From NCBI GenBank assembly GCA_017408985.1, contig JAFQTO010000038.1, positions 48,144 through 112,143 on the forward strand: DNA of 64,000 nt. The letters run 5' to 3'. This document shows, one piece after another, positions 1 through 8,207 of this stretch; within the stretch, counting starts at the first letter, position 1, and every line of letters begins with the position of its first letter. The notes beneath the pieces were generated by a model. The model made no database searches. It was given only the letters and a program-made list of their open reading frames with translations, and had not been told where the DNA came from. The position numbers and the translations under genes were made by a program. This DNA comes from Clostridia bacterium (GTDB taxonomy: Bacteria > Bacillota > Clostridia > Oscillospirales > Butyricicoccaceae).

Positions 1-845
1 GCACGGTCGCTGAAGCGGGTGCCCAAAGCGATAACACAGTCGGCTTTATTCATAGCCACCGAGCAGGCGTATCTGCCGTGCATACCCTGCATACCCAAAA
101 ATCTGGGATGTGCTGTCGGGATAGCCGAAATGCCCATAAAGGAGCAGCCCAGAGCCGCATCTATCCTCTCGGCAAGCTCAAGCATCTCCGTCTGCGCACC
201 CGAAGAAATAAGTCCGCCGCCGAAGAAGATGAAGGGGCGCTGTGACTGATTGATACATTCGGCAGCCTCGGTGATACGCACCTCTTTGGCAGCAAAAGTC
301 TCGTCCGGCAGGACCTTGGCGCAGGGGGTGTACTGGGTAAACTGCTTTTGGATATCCTTGGGGATATCGACAAGCACGGGACCGGGTCTGCCCGACTTTG
401 CCAGACGAAATGCCTCGCGGATGGTATCTGCCAGCGTCTCTATTGAGCCGACGAAGTAATTATGCTTGGTAATGGGCAAAGTAACACCGGTGATGTCCAG
501 CTCCTGAAAGCTGTCCGTGCCGATAAGGCTCGTGGCAACGTTGCCCGTAATGGCCACCATAGGAATAGAGTCTAAATACGCTGTTGCGATGCCCGTGACC
601 AGATTGGTAGCGCCCGGACCCGAAGTTGCAAGCACGACGCCCGTCCTGCCGCTTGAGCGGGAATAGCCGTCAGCCGCATGGGCCGCACCCTGCTCGTCGG
701 CTGTGAGGACGTGTCTGATCTCGTCCCGATATTTGTGAAGAGAATGGTATATATCCAGAACCTGACCGCCGGGATAACCGAAGATGGTATCGCATCCCTG
801 CTCGATCAGCGTTCTGACGATTATGTCAGCACCGCAAAGCAGCAT
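1..845 (-). CDS. ilvB: Acetolactate synthase large subunit, partial (C-terminus beyond window)
   Basis: ThDP-dependent enzyme that condenses pyruvate with pyruvate or 2-oxobutyrate, the first common step of branched-chain amino acid synthesis. About 281 N-terminal residues are visible: GYPGG at 23-27, then DEQGAAHAADGYSR with Glu51 in the position of the conserved ThDP-activating glutamate, then a LATSGPGATNLVTG segment and the start of the central domain. The ATG at 845 follows AGGAGTG at good spacing. It lies 115 nt downstream of ilvA, whose product supplies 2-oxobutyrate, and has its own promoter in that gap. The remaining half, including the cofactor-binding C-terminal domain, is off the left edge. 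The fold could also belong to another ThDP enzyme, but the ilvA neighbour makes IlvB the best call. Confidence 0.93.
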   Translation of the reverse strand, partial: MLLCGADIIVRTLIEQGCDTIFGYPGGQVLDIYHSLHKYRDEIRHVLTADEQGAAHAADGYSRSSGRTGVVLATSGPGATNLVTGIATAYLDSIPMVAITGNVATSLIGTDSFQELDITGVTLPITKHNYFVGSIETLADTIREAFRLAKSGRPGPVLVDIPKDIQKQFTQYTPCAKVLPDETFAAKEVRITEAAECINQSQRPFIFFGGGLISSGAQTEMLELAERIDAALGCSFMGISAIPTAHPRFLGMQGMHGRYACSVAMNKADCVIALGTRFSDR

Positions 846-905
846 CGTGATCACTCCTATACAGCATATTACGCTGCAAAAAAAGCAGCAGAATATATCT
901 ATATA

Positions 906-934
906 ATTTTATCGCAAAATATATAATCTGTCAA
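906..934 (-). promoter_or_regulatory. SigA-type promoter for ilvB
   Basis: TTGACA (929-934) and TAAAAT (906-911) on the minus strand with a 17-nt spacer, about 60 nt upstream of the ilvB start. It suggests ilvB can be transcribed independently of the T-box-controlled ilvA transcript. Confidence 0.7.
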
Positions 935-960
935 TAAAAATGGTGACGGCTGCCGCAATT

Positions 961-2160
961 TCAGTCTTCTATGATCTTGAAGCCTGCGTTTTTGAGCTGA
1001 GATACTATCTCGTTGACGTGAGCGAAGTTTCTGGTCTCCATTTCAAGTGTAAGGTAGCATCCGTTTACACTTCTTGTGGCAGTAGTTCTCTCGTGGCGCA
1101 CACCTATGACGTTGCCGCCGCAGCCCGCGATGATACCGCTGACCTGATTGAGCTGACCGGGCTTGTCGGAAAGCTCTATCACAAGTCGGGTGCTTCTGCC
1201 GCTCTTCATAAGACCGCGCTCGATAACTCTGTTGAGGCTGGTAACGTCGATGTTGCCGCCCGATACCACGCTGACGACTTTTTTGCCCTCGATGGGCAGT
1301 TTGTTGAACATTGCGGCGGCAACGGATACGGCGCCTGCGCCCTCCGCAACCATCTTCTGCTTCTCGATAAGAGACAATATAGCCGAGCAGATCTCGTCCT
1401 CGGAAACGGTGACTACGTCGTCAACGTACTTGCTGACCATCTCAAAGGTGTTGACACCCGGCTGTTTGACGGCGATACCGTCGGCAATGGTGGCAACCGA
1501 ATCAAGACACTCGATCTTTCCGCTTTTTACCGAGCGGAACATACTTGCCGCACCCTCTGCCTGAACGCCGTAGACCTTGACCGAGGGACGGATGGACTTG
1601 ATGGCATAGGATATGCCCGAGATAAGTCCGCCGCCGCCGATGGGCACGATAACAGCGTCGATATCGCTGTTGTCGGCAAGGATCTCAAGACCGATAGTGC
1701 CCTGACCTGCGATGACGTCCTCATCGTCAAAAGGATGCACAAGCGTATATCCGAACTCGTCGCGCATTTCAAGTGCTTTGCGGTAGGCGTCGTCGTAAAC
1801 GCCGTTGACCAGAGTGACCTGCGCGCCGAAGCTCTTGGTAGCCTCAACCTTGGAGATAGGTGCGCCGTCGGGCATACAGATATAGGAAGGAATACCCAGC
1901 TTTGTAGCCGCAAGGGCCACGCCCTGAGAGTGGTTGCCCGCCGAGCAGGCTACGACACCGCGCTTCTTCTCCTCCTCGGACAGTCCCGCTATTTTGTAAC
2001 CCGAGCCGCGGAGCTTGAAGGAGCCGGTTTTTTGCAGGCATTCGGGTTTGAGATACAAGGTGCAGTTGTCGGTGATGCGGTTGGCTTTCTGAAGACTTGT
2101 GGTAGTAATGATGTCTTTCAGAACGTTCTGGGCGTCAAATACTTTGTCGAGAGTAAGCAT
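961..2160 (-). CDS. ilvA: Threonine ammonia-lyase (threonine dehydratase) with C-terminal ACT domain
   Basis: PLP enzyme converting threonine to 2-oxobutyrate and ammonia, the committed step to isoleucine. The 399-residue protein shows SFKLRG with the PLP lysine at about residue 49, the phosphate-binding IGGGGLISG loop in the middle, and a C-terminal ACT-like domain beginning near residue 325 (RLVIELSDKPGQL). An open frame extends upstream into the leader, but the ATG at 2160 follows GGAGGA and matches the family N-terminus. The isoleucine-specific T-box in front argues for a biosynthetic role. The single ACT-like domain also occurs in enzymes annotated as catabolic (TdcB/short type), so the allosteric ligand cannot be settled from sequence. 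Confidence 0.95.
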   Translation of the reverse strand: MLTLDKVFDAQNVLKDIITTTSLQKANRITDNCTLYLKPECLQKTGSFKLRGSGYKIAGLSEEEKKRGVVACSAGNHSQGVALAATKLGIPSYICMPDGAPISKVEATKSFGAQVTLVNGVYDDAYRKALEMRDEFGYTLVHPFDDEDVIAGQGTIGLEILADNSDIDAVIVPIGGGGLISGISYAIKSIRPSVKVYGVQAEGAASMFRSVKSGKIECLDSVATIADGIAVKQPGVNTFEMVSKYVDDVVTVSEDEICSAILSLIEKQKMVAEGAGAVSVAAAMFNKLPIEGKKVVSVVSGGNIDVTSLNRVIERGLMKSGRSTRLVIELSDKPGQLNQVSGIIAGCGGNVIGVRHERTTATRSVNGCYLTLEMETRNFAHVNEIVSQLKNAGFKIIED

Positions 2161-2192
2161 AATATATTCCTCCTTAAAAGAAAAACAGATCA

Positions 2193-2470
2193 CAAAAATA
2201 AATAAGATCCTGCCTCTAAACCAAAGAGACAGGATCTTTGAAAACAAAAATCTTGCGGTACCACTCTTTTTGCCCCATAAAAATGAGACCACTCACGGCG
2301 ACTAACATCGCTCCCTGCTGTAACGGTCAGGATCCGTCCGCCCTATTAAGACTGCTCCGTTCAGGTCGGCTGCTCCGAGGTGATACAGCACGGTCTCCGT
2401 CCATCGGCTCACACCAGCCGCCGACTCTCTGTAGCAGGAAAATACCGGCACGTTCCTCATCATCGCTTTT
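2193..2470 (-). promoter_or_regulatory. T-box riboswitch, tRNA-Ile specific, upstream of ilvA
   Basis: The leader carries the invariant T-box sequence TGGTACCGC (2255-2263, minus strand), a distal Stem I segment of the AGAGAGTCGGCGG type, and a specifier region reading ATC ACC TCGGAG with the ATC (Ile) codon at 2382-2384. It is followed by an intrinsic terminator (2204-2238: AAGATCCTGTCTC, 9-nt loop, GAGGCAGGATCTT, then a T-rich stretch). Uncharged tRNA-Ile should stabilise the antiterminator and switch ilvA on when isoleucine is low. Motifs and order are read directly; the specifier assignment follows the usual NNN-ACC-TnnGAG context. This element accounts for most of the 470-nt stretch between ilvA and the next gene. 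Confidence 0.93.
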
Positions 2471-2488
2471 GGTATTCAATTATTCTGT

Positions 2489-2517
2489 ATATTATCACCC
2501 GAAAAACCATTTGTCAA
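2489..2517 (-). promoter_or_regulatory. SigA-type promoter of the ilvA T-box leader
   Basis: TTGACA (2512-2517) and TAATAT (2489-2494) on the minus strand separated by 17 nt, directly ahead of the T-box leader. Confidence 0.8.
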
Positions 2518-2565
2518 GGGATAATTATGCAAATACTCCTCTATTTTTGACCCTCCTTAATGTTA

Positions 2566-2594
2566 TTGACTTTGTGCGCCTTAAAATGTATACT
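2566..2594 (+). promoter_or_regulatory. SigA-type promoter for the kinase-MATE pair
   Basis: TTGACT (2566-2571) and TATACT (2589-2594) with a 17-nt spacer, 37 nt before the start at 2632. It diverges from the ilvA leader promoter. Confidence 0.7.
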
Positions 2595-2631
2595 TAAACT
2601 ATAAAACCCACACAGAAAGGCAGGTATATTT

Positions 2632-3252
2632 ATGAAGATAATCACCGTGAGCCGTGAGTTTGCCAGCGGAGGCAGGGAGCTTGGAAAACGCCTTTCCGAC
2701 CTGCTCGGTTTTGACTACTACGACCGTGAGATAATCACCGCTATCGCAGAAAACAAGGGTCTTCAGGAAAAATACGTGGAGGACGTTCTGGAAAACCACG
2801 GATGGCGTGCCTTTCCCCTCACCTACCACAGCAGTATGGTGGGTGTGTCTGCCGTTTCGTCCATTTCGGCAGGGCTGCTTATCGAGCAGAAAAAGGTCAT
2901 TGAGCAGATAGCCGCTCTGGGCAAGGATTTTGTCATAGTCGGCAGAAGCGCAGACGTCGTATTACAGAAATACAAGCCCTTTAATATTTTCGTTTGCGCC
3001 GATATGGACTCAAAGATAAAAAGATGCCTTGAGCGTGCAAGCGAAGACGAACAGCTGACTGCAAGGGAAGCAGAGAAAAAGATCAAAATGATCGACAAAA
3101 ACCGCTCACGCACCCGCGAGATAATCTCGGGCAGCAAGTGGGGCGAGCGCGGCACCTATCATCTGACCGTCAACACCACCGGCTGGAACATAAAAGATCT
3201 GAGCCGTGCCACGGCGGATTTTGCAAATGCCTGGTTTGAGAAGAGCAAATGA
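2632..3252 (+). CDS. Cytidylate kinase-like family protein
   Basis: A 206-residue P-loop kinase-like protein of the cytidylate-kinase-2 type. The N-terminus ITVSREFASGGRELGKRL is the modified Walker A typical of this family, followed by FDYYDREI; a lid-like Arg-rich segment (KNRSRTREI) lies near residues 160-170. True nucleoside monophosphate substrate is not known for most members, which are often encoded beside transporters or regulators in Clostridia, so I do not call it Cmk. It overlaps the MATE gene downstream by ATGA, so the two are co-translated. It could act as a small-molecule or nucleotide kinase; function is not established. Confidence 0.8.
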   Translation: MKIITVSREFASGGRELGKRLSDLLGFDYYDREIITAIAENKGLQEKYVEDVLENHGWRAFPLTYHSSMVGVSAVSSISAGLLIEQKKVIEQIAALGKDFVIVGRSADVVLQKYKPFNIFVCADMDSKIKRCLERASEDEQLTAREAEKKIKMIDKNRSRTREIISGSKWGERGTYHLTVNTTGWNIKDLSRATADFANAWFEKSK

Positions 3253-4577
3253 CCGCTAAACTGTCCGATCATTTCGGATACAAAAAACTGCTGCGCTTTA
3301 CCCTGCCGTCGGTAATAATGATGATATTCACGTCGGTGTACGGCGTGGTGGACGGATTCTTCGTATCAAACTTTGCAGGCAAGACACCATTTGCCGCTCT
3401 GAACTTCATAATGCCGTTTATTATGCTGCTGGGCGCCTTCGGATTTATGTTCGGCACGGGCGGCAGTGCAATAGTTGCCAAGCTGATGGGCGAGGGCGAG
3501 AGCAAAAAAGCCAACGAGGTATTCTCCCTGCTGGTATGCGTGTCGGTCGTTTGCGGCGCGGTCATAACTCTGCTCGGCTTCATATTTATGGAGAATGCGG
3601 CGGCACTGTTGGGTGCAGAGGGTGAGATACTCAGGCTCAGTACCCTATACGGCAGAATAGTTATACTCGCCATACCCGCGTTTATGCTGCAGCTGGAGTT
3701 TCAGAGCTTTTTCATCACCGCAGAGAAGCCTCAGCTGGGACTTTATGTCACAGTAGCCGCAGGAGTGGTCAATATGGTGCTGGACGCTCTGTTCGTCGGT
3801 CTGTTCAAATGGGGGCTTGCAGGAGCGGCGGCGGCTACCGCACTGAGTCAGGCCGTAGGCGGGATCGTGCCGATAGTGTATTTCGGTTCCCCCAACACGA
3901 GTCTGCTGAGACTGCGCAGGTTCACCTTTGACGGCAGAAGCCTGCTGATTGCCTGCACCAACGGCTCCAGTGAGCTTATGAGCAATATATCCATGTCGCT
4001 TATCGGTATGCTGTATAACATCCAGCTGCTCAAATATGCCGGCGAGAACGGAGTCGCCGCTTACGGGGTGCTAATGTATATCAACTTCGTGTTCCTGTCG
4101 GCGTTTATCGGATACTCCATAGGAACAGCGCCCGTTATCAGCTATCATTTCGGCGCGAAAAACACCGCCGAGCTGAAAAGTCTGCTGAGAAAAAGCATGG
4201 TCATAATCTGCGGCTTTTCACTGTGTATGGTAGGTCTGTCGCTGATTCTTGCCAAGCCTATGTCACGGATATTCGTAGGCTATGACGGCGAGCTTTTTGC
4301 TCTGACCGTAAGGGCATTTTTGATATTCTCCTTTTCTTTTCTGTTTGCGGGGTTTGCCATATTCGGCTCGGGATTCTTTACCGCGCTGAACAACGGGTTC
4401 GTGTCGGCGCTGATATCGTTTTTGCGTACACTGGTGTTTCAGACGGCGGCGATACTCATCTTCCCTCTCATCTGGGACACCGACGGAATATGGATGTCTG
4501 TGGTAGCTGCCGAGTTTATGGCGGCAGTATTGACCGTAATATTCATCCGCGCATTCAGGAAAAAATACAAATACTGA
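3249..4577 (+). CDS. MATE family efflux transporter
   Basis: 442-residue polytopic membrane protein with about twelve hydrophobic helices arranged as two MATE repeats. The start (LLRFTLPSVIMMIFTSVYGVVDGFFVSN) and the FGTGGSAIVAKLMGEG segment are typical of the clostridial DinF/NorM-like branch. It probably exports cationic or drug-like compounds using a Na+ or H+ gradient; the substrate cannot be inferred. The ATG overlaps the stop of the kinase-like gene (ATGA), indicating one operon under the promoter at 2566. Confidence 0.9.
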   Translation: MTAKLSDHFGYKKLLRFTLPSVIMMIFTSVYGVVDGFFVSNFAGKTPFAALNFIMPFIMLLGAFGFMFGTGGSAIVAKLMGEGESKKANEVFSLLVCVSVVCGAVITLLGFIFMENAAALLGAEGEILRLSTLYGRIVILAIPAFMLQLEFQSFFITAEKPQLGLYVTVAAGVVNMVLDALFVGLFKWGLAGAAAATALSQAVGGIVPIVYFGSPNTSLLRLRRFTFDGRSLLIACTNGSSELMSNISMSLIGMLYNIQLLKYAGENGVAAYGVLMYINFVFLSAFIGYSIGTAPVISYHFGAKNTAELKSLLRKSMVIICGFSLCMVGLSLILAKPMSRIFVGYDGELFALTVRAFLIFSFSFLFAGFAIFGSGFFTALNNGFVSALISFLRTLVFQTAAILIFPLIWDTDGIWMSVVAAEFMAAVLTVIFIRAFRKKYKY

Positions 4578-4621
4578 ACACACCAGCACTTTCCCGTCAA
4601 CAACAACGAAAGGAGCTTAGT

Positions 4622-5298
4622 ATGAAAAAATGTTTATGTCTTGTTCTTGCCGTTGTGCTGATATGTGTATTCGGCTGCGATAAGCAGGAAAATCAGAATA
4701 TATCAGGATCTATGCCGACGAGATACACGCGTACGGTGCATCAGCCTTAAAGCCCATCATCTATCTGTATCCCGAAGTACCCACGCTGTGCTCCGTAAAA
4801 GTCGATCTTGACGGTATACTGACCTGCACCTACCCCGAGCACGGCAAAGACGGCTGGCAGGATTTTACCGCATATCCTGACGGCACTCTGGTATTTGACG
4901 GCTCAAAAGAATACTATGCGCTCTATTGGGAAGGTCTGCAAGAAGACCTGTGGAGCTTCGAGCAGGGATACTGCGTAGCCGGTGAGGACACAGCGGAGTT
5001 TCTTGAATGGGCTCTTGCAGAGCAGGGACTGAGTCAGCGTGAGGCAAACGAGTTTATAATCTACTGGCTGCCGCTTATGCAGAATAATCCCTATAACGTG
5101 ATCGCTTTTCAGACCGAGGCCTATACAGAGGAGGCGGTTTTGGAGATAACCCCCGCTCCCGACAGCCTGCTGCGTGTCTTTATGGCGTACTACCCCGCAA
5201 CGGAAGAAATCGACATTGCTCCCCAGCAGTTCGATGATTTTGAGCGCGTCGGATTTACCGTCGTAGAATGGGGCGGCAGCTGCGTCGAAGCACGATAA
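4622..5298 (+). pseudogene. Lipoprotein gene with frameshift (KPxIYLYPE family)
   Basis: Two open pieces in different frames make one recognisable product. The first (ATG 4622, RBS GAAAGGAG) encodes a lipoprotein signal MKKCLCLVLAVVLICVFGC with the lipobox Cys at 19, then runs into a stop at 4750. The rest continues in the frame one base away, from about 4690 to 5298: YADEIHAYGASALKPIIYLYPE followed by a Trp/Tyr-rich domain (YYALYWEG, FIIYWLPLMQNNPYNV). The KPxIYLYPE domain occurs in intact secreted proteins of ruminococci; its function is not known to me. The break lies roughly between 4684 and 4710, near AGGAAAATC. It may be a true inactivating frameshift, a sequencing or assembly error, or programmed recoding; no classic slippery site is evident. 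Confidence 0.75.
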
Positions 5299-5331
5299 AC
5301 CCGCCTCATCATACAACCGAATAATAGCGAA

Positions 5332-5363
5332 AAAACAGCCTTCTTACCCAAGAAGGCTGTTTT
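5332..5363. terminator. Bidirectional intrinsic terminator
   Basis: AAAACAGCCTTCTT, loop ACCC, then AAGAAGGCTGTTTT: a 14-bp perfect stem with A and T tracts on both sides, between the convergent lipoprotein and thioesterase genes. Confidence 0.88.
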
Positions 5364-5373
5364 ATATTTCTGA

Positions 5374-6102
5374 TCATTTTGCCGTAAAACGTGCCAGACA
5401 GACAGCTTTTCCGTCGGGCAAAAGCATCCCGAGGTCAAATCCGCCATCAAAGTCTCTGCGGTAAACGGACAGCTCGTTTCCCTCATAGCAGGGAGCTCTG
5501 AACACCACCTCGGCATCGGTGATATCAAGCTCTTCCAGCTCCCTGCAGGGTATAAAGCCCATCATTGCACGGACGTATGCGGCGTTGTTCATATGCTGAC
5601 CCAAGTCGATATCGGCGGAGTTTACGGTATGGCTGCCCAGATACCGCGCGCTTTCAAAGTCCTCGGATATCTTCTCAAATGGTTTGACCTCTGCCTTGCG
5701 CTGACTGTATACGGTGTCTGCTCTGTAAATATCGGAAGCTTTACAGAGTTTTCCGGTGTTCACGTCTATTACCGCCCACTCTGTGACCCCCTCGGCATAC
5801 ACCTGCTCTGCATCCCGGAGAGAGTAATGTCGGTTGCATCTTATCCTGCCGGGAGCTTCGGGCCAGGTCTCTGCCTGCACCCTGCTCATCATAAGGGGAC
5901 GGCTGTTTATATGCACCTTGGTCCTGACGGTAAGCCAGAACATGCCCCTCTGCGCAAGCCTGTCAGCGCCTACCTCGATAAGCTCGGCGTGCTCGGCGGC
6001 AAGGTCCATAAACACTGTAAAAACGTTATGTACGCTCAATCTCCCGCAATTGTCGCAAAGGCTCAGAGGGATGACCGTTTCTTTTTCAAATATACATTCC
6101 AT
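5374..6102 (-). CDS. Acyl-ACP thioesterase-like double-hotdog protein
   Basis: 242-residue protein resembling bacterial members of the FatA/FatB acyl-ACP thioesterase family, which release fatty acids from acyl carrier protein. Two hotdog halves are apparent: an N-terminal half with a DLAAEHAELIEVG helix and FWLTVRTKVHINSRP strand, and a C-terminal half with the NSADIDLGQHMNNAAYV helix holding the catalytic-type Asn/His region. It is the last gene of the pssA-psd-marR unit, 15 nt after marR, with no strong Shine-Dalgarno sequence, so translation may be coupled. Its context suggests adjustment of acyl-chain supply for phospholipid synthesis. Chain-length preference cannot be told. Confidence 0.8.
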   Translation of the reverse strand: MECIFEKETVIPLSLCDNCGRLSVHNVFTVFMDLAAEHAELIEVGADRLAQRGMFWLTVRTKVHINSRPLMMSRVQAETWPEAPGRIRCNRHYSLRDAEQVYAEGVTEWAVIDVNTGKLCKASDIYRADTVYSQRKAEVKPFEKISEDFESARYLGSHTVNSADIDLGQHMNNAAYVRAMMGFIPCRELEELDITDAEVVFRAPCYEGNELSVYRRDFDGGFDLGMLLPDGKAVCLARFTAK

Positions 6103-6117
6103 AGTTAGATCGCGCTT

Positions 6118-6531
6118 TCAGTCGGTGAGCTTTTCAAGCAGAACCATAAAGGTCTTCTGCTCTTCTTCGCTAAGTTTGTTGATCTGCTTCTTCTCGGCGC
6201 GCTTGACGTCAGCCCAGTATTTTTTGACAGCTGACGCACCTGCGTCGGTAAGGTACAGACAGAAGGAGCGGCGGTCTTTTTGGCCGCGCTCACGGCGGAC
6301 GAGCTTTTTCTCTTCAAGTTTGTCGATAAGCTTGCCTATCACGTTGCGGTCTTTCTGATTGATATCGGCAAGCTCTGCCTGAGTGATGCCCGGATTCTCA
6401 AAGATGTAATGCATCGTCATATAATTGTCCTGAGTTATACTCTTGTCCCTCAGCTGTATCTTGGACATGGCACGCAGGCGTCTGTACGCCTTGAACAGCT
6501 TGAAGCTGAGAGGCTGTTTTGCTATATTCAT
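6118..6531 (-). CDS. MarR family transcriptional regulator
   Basis: 137 residues with a winged helix-turn-helix: ITQDNYMTMHYIFENPGITQAELA, then the recognition region NVIGKLIDKLEEKKLVRRERGQKDRRSFCLYLTDAG, where DRR is the characteristic wing. The start overlaps the psd stop (ATGA) and the gene sits between psd and the thioesterase, so it plausibly responds to a lipid or acyl-CoA/acyl-ACP signal and autoregulates the operon. That role is inferred from position only. I see no clear MarR palindrome at the pssA promoter. Confidence 0.9.
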   Translation of the reverse strand: MNIAKQPLSFKLFKAYRRLRAMSKIQLRDKSITQDNYMTMHYIFENPGITQAELADINQKDRNVIGKLIDKLEEKKLVRRERGQKDRRSFCLYLTDAGASAVKKYWADVKRAEKKQINKLSEEEQKTFMVLLEKLTD

Positions 6532-7397
6532 CCGTTGCCCTCCCCTATGCCGATTTTTTCGCCAAGCTTTACGACCGTTTCAAAACCCTCACGGGTGTTT
6601 CGCACAATGTCCCCGTCGATCGTTACACGGTCTTTTTCTATGGCTGCAACTATGGTTGAGCCGCCGAAAAGGAACATACCCTTTTCTTGTCCGCGCTCTA
6701 CCCTCTGCGCACCGTGATGGTTGAGTATCCTGCCCACCAGAAGAGCGCCTACCTCCATCATCGTGACCTCACCGAAGGAGTCGGTATCGATAACGCAGTA
6801 TTCGCGGGTATTCTCCTTGTAGATGGGATAGCAGTCGCAGGCAATGGGATTGACCGTGTGAAACACTCCGTCTATATGGATATTGCCGCTCTTTGCGCCG
6901 CCGTCCATATAGCAATATCTGTGGTAATCCCCTACCGTCAGACGGAATACAAGCAGGGTGCCTCCCAGATATTTTCGGGCAAGAGCCTCATCGCGAAGCA
7001 GGCTTAAGAGTGTGTATCGGGTGCCTTTGATCTCAAAAGTTCCGTCCTCCGTGACGGTATATACGGTCAGCTTGCCGTCGCATGGGGATATAAGGTGACT
7101 TTTTTCCATATCCGCGACCCGTGCCGACGGCTTGAGCCTGCGGGTAAAAAAGTCGTTGAAGGAGCGGTATCTGCGCTCCTCGCACATACTCAGATCGACC
7201 CCGTTGCGCCTGACAAAGCCGCTTATAAGAGGTCTTGACAGACCTGAGTCCATAAAGCCGCCTGCAAGCTTGCTGACAAAGGGCTTGATCAGCACCCTGA
7301 GTGCCGCTCTGCCCAAAGCTGTGCCGTACAGAAACCTAAGTGAGGGCGAGCGTGAATCATCGGGCAGGACGTTGCCCTGCCTGTCCTTCCATCCCAT
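6528..7397 (-). CDS. psd: Phosphatidylserine decarboxylase
   Basis: Membrane-associated pyruvoyl enzyme converting phosphatidylserine to phosphatidylethanolamine. The C-terminal part contains GMFLFGGST: self-cleavage between Gly246 and Ser247 would give the pyruvoyl alpha chain. FNDFFTRRLKP and the ISPCDGKL region near the middle are family hallmarks. An upstream ATG at 7448 lies inside pssA; the ATG at 7397, five nt after the pssA stop, gives MGWKDRQGNVL, which matches the usual N-terminus, so I chose it (289 residues). No strong RBS precedes it, fitting translational coupling with pssA. Its stop overlaps the MarR start. Confidence 0.94.
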   Translation of the reverse strand: MGWKDRQGNVLPDDSRSPSLRFLYGTALGRAALRVLIKPFVSKLAGGFMDSGLSRPLISGFVRRNGVDLSMCEERRYRSFNDFFTRRLKPSARVADMEKSHLISPCDGKLTVYTVTEDGTFEIKGTRYTLLSLLRDEALARKYLGGTLLVFRLTVGDYHRYCYMDGGAKSGNIHIDGVFHTVNPIACDCYPIYKENTREYCVIDTDSFGEVTMMEVGALLVGRILNHHGAQRVERGQEKGMFLFGGSTIVAAIEKDRVTIDGDIVRNTREGFETVVKLGEKIGIGEGNG

Positions 7398-7402
7398 AGC
7401 GT

Positions 7403-8008
7403 TCAGAATATGAACAGGGCCGCAGCAGGCACCCAGAACAGTACGCACAGCACCGCGATAACGCCCATACCGGGCTTTTTGACCTTGAAGTCAAAGATAT
7501 ACAGAAAACCGAATACTATCAGGGTCGCTCTCAACAGCCACAGACCCAGCACGTCGGGAAGCATACCGTGGATAAGATACACGAGAGGCATCATTATAGC
7601 CATACACACCACGGGCAGACCGTGGTAGATGCCCTTTTCTTCGTTGGCGTCAAGGGCAAGCACGTTGAAATATCCCAGACGGATGACACAGCACAGACAG
7701 TAGGCTATGATAAGCAGCAAGTCGATCTTCTTGTCGGCGCCCAGCATATAGCAGAACACGGCGGGAAACACGCCGAATGATATAACGTCGCACAGCGAGT
7801 CTATCTGCACGCCGAATGAGCATTCTCTGTCCGTTCTGTTCTTTTTGCGGCGGGCGACCTTGCCGTCAAGAGTGTCGCACATAAGCGCGAGACCCATACA
7901 TATAACGGCAAGCGAAAAATTGCCGTTTACAGTAAGAACAATACCCAGAAGCGAACTGATAAGCCCGCAATAGGTGAGTATTACAGTATAGTCATAAAAA
8001 CCGATCAT
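7403..8008 (-). CDS. pssA: CDP-diacylglycerol-serine O-phosphatidyltransferase
   Basis: Integral membrane enzyme making phosphatidylserine from CDP-diacylglycerol and serine. The 201-residue protein has the CDP-alcohol phosphotransferase motif Asp45-x2-Asp48-Gly49-x2-Ala52-Arg53, then Gly66-x3-Asp70-x3-Asp74, and about six hydrophobic helices. Directly upstream of psd, it supplies Psd's substrate, so the organism should make phosphatidylethanolamine. First gene of the lipid operon, with GGAGG before the ATG and a strong promoter at 8077-8105. Confidence 0.94.
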   Translation of the reverse strand: MIGFYDYTVILTYCGLISSLLGIVLTVNGNFSLAVICMGLALMCDTLDGKVARRKKNRTDRECSFGVQIDSLCDVISFGVFPAVFCYMLGADKKIDLLLIIAYCLCCVIRLGYFNVLALDANEEKGIYHGLPVVCMAIMMPLVYLIHGMLPDVLGLWLLRATLIVFGFLYIFDFKVKKPGMGVIAVLCVLFWVPAAALFIF

Positions 8009-8076
8009 CTTTTTCTTCCTCCGTATTATAGCCTTTCCCCATAAACCGTAAATATGGCAGATAATATACTTTGTTT

Positions 8077-8105
8077 ATTATATTTGACAAACCGCCCAAT
8101 GTCAA
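8077..8105 (-). promoter_or_regulatory. SigA-type promoter of the pssA operon
   Basis: TTGACA (8100-8105) and TATAAT (8077-8082) on the minus strand, 17-nt spacer: a full consensus promoter about 70 nt ahead of pssA. Confidence 0.85.
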
Positions 8106-8146
8106 CGGGATTTTTTGAAGCATAAGCCATTTAATATTTTTATTGC

Positions 8147-8175
8147 TTGAAAGAAACGGTATTATATTGTATAAT
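8147..8175 (+). promoter_or_regulatory. SigA-type promoter for rlmB
   Basis: TTGAAA (8147-8152) and TATAAT (8170-8175) with a 17-nt spacer, 32 nt before the rlmB start. Confidence 0.8.
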
Positions 8176-8207
8176 ATAATGGAATATATGTACCCGGGGG
8201 TATTGCT

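Noticed and set aside
869..888. Small hairpin GCTGC-A7-GCAGC upstream of ilvB
   Set aside because: Only 5 bp and lies between promoter and RBS; too weak to be a terminator or a second T-box, and no TGGTACCGC is present.
940..2205. 421-codon plus-strand open frame opposite ilvA
   Set aside because: Exact antisense of ilvA, no RBS and no family resemblance; the minus-strand protein has all IlvA motifs and a T-box.
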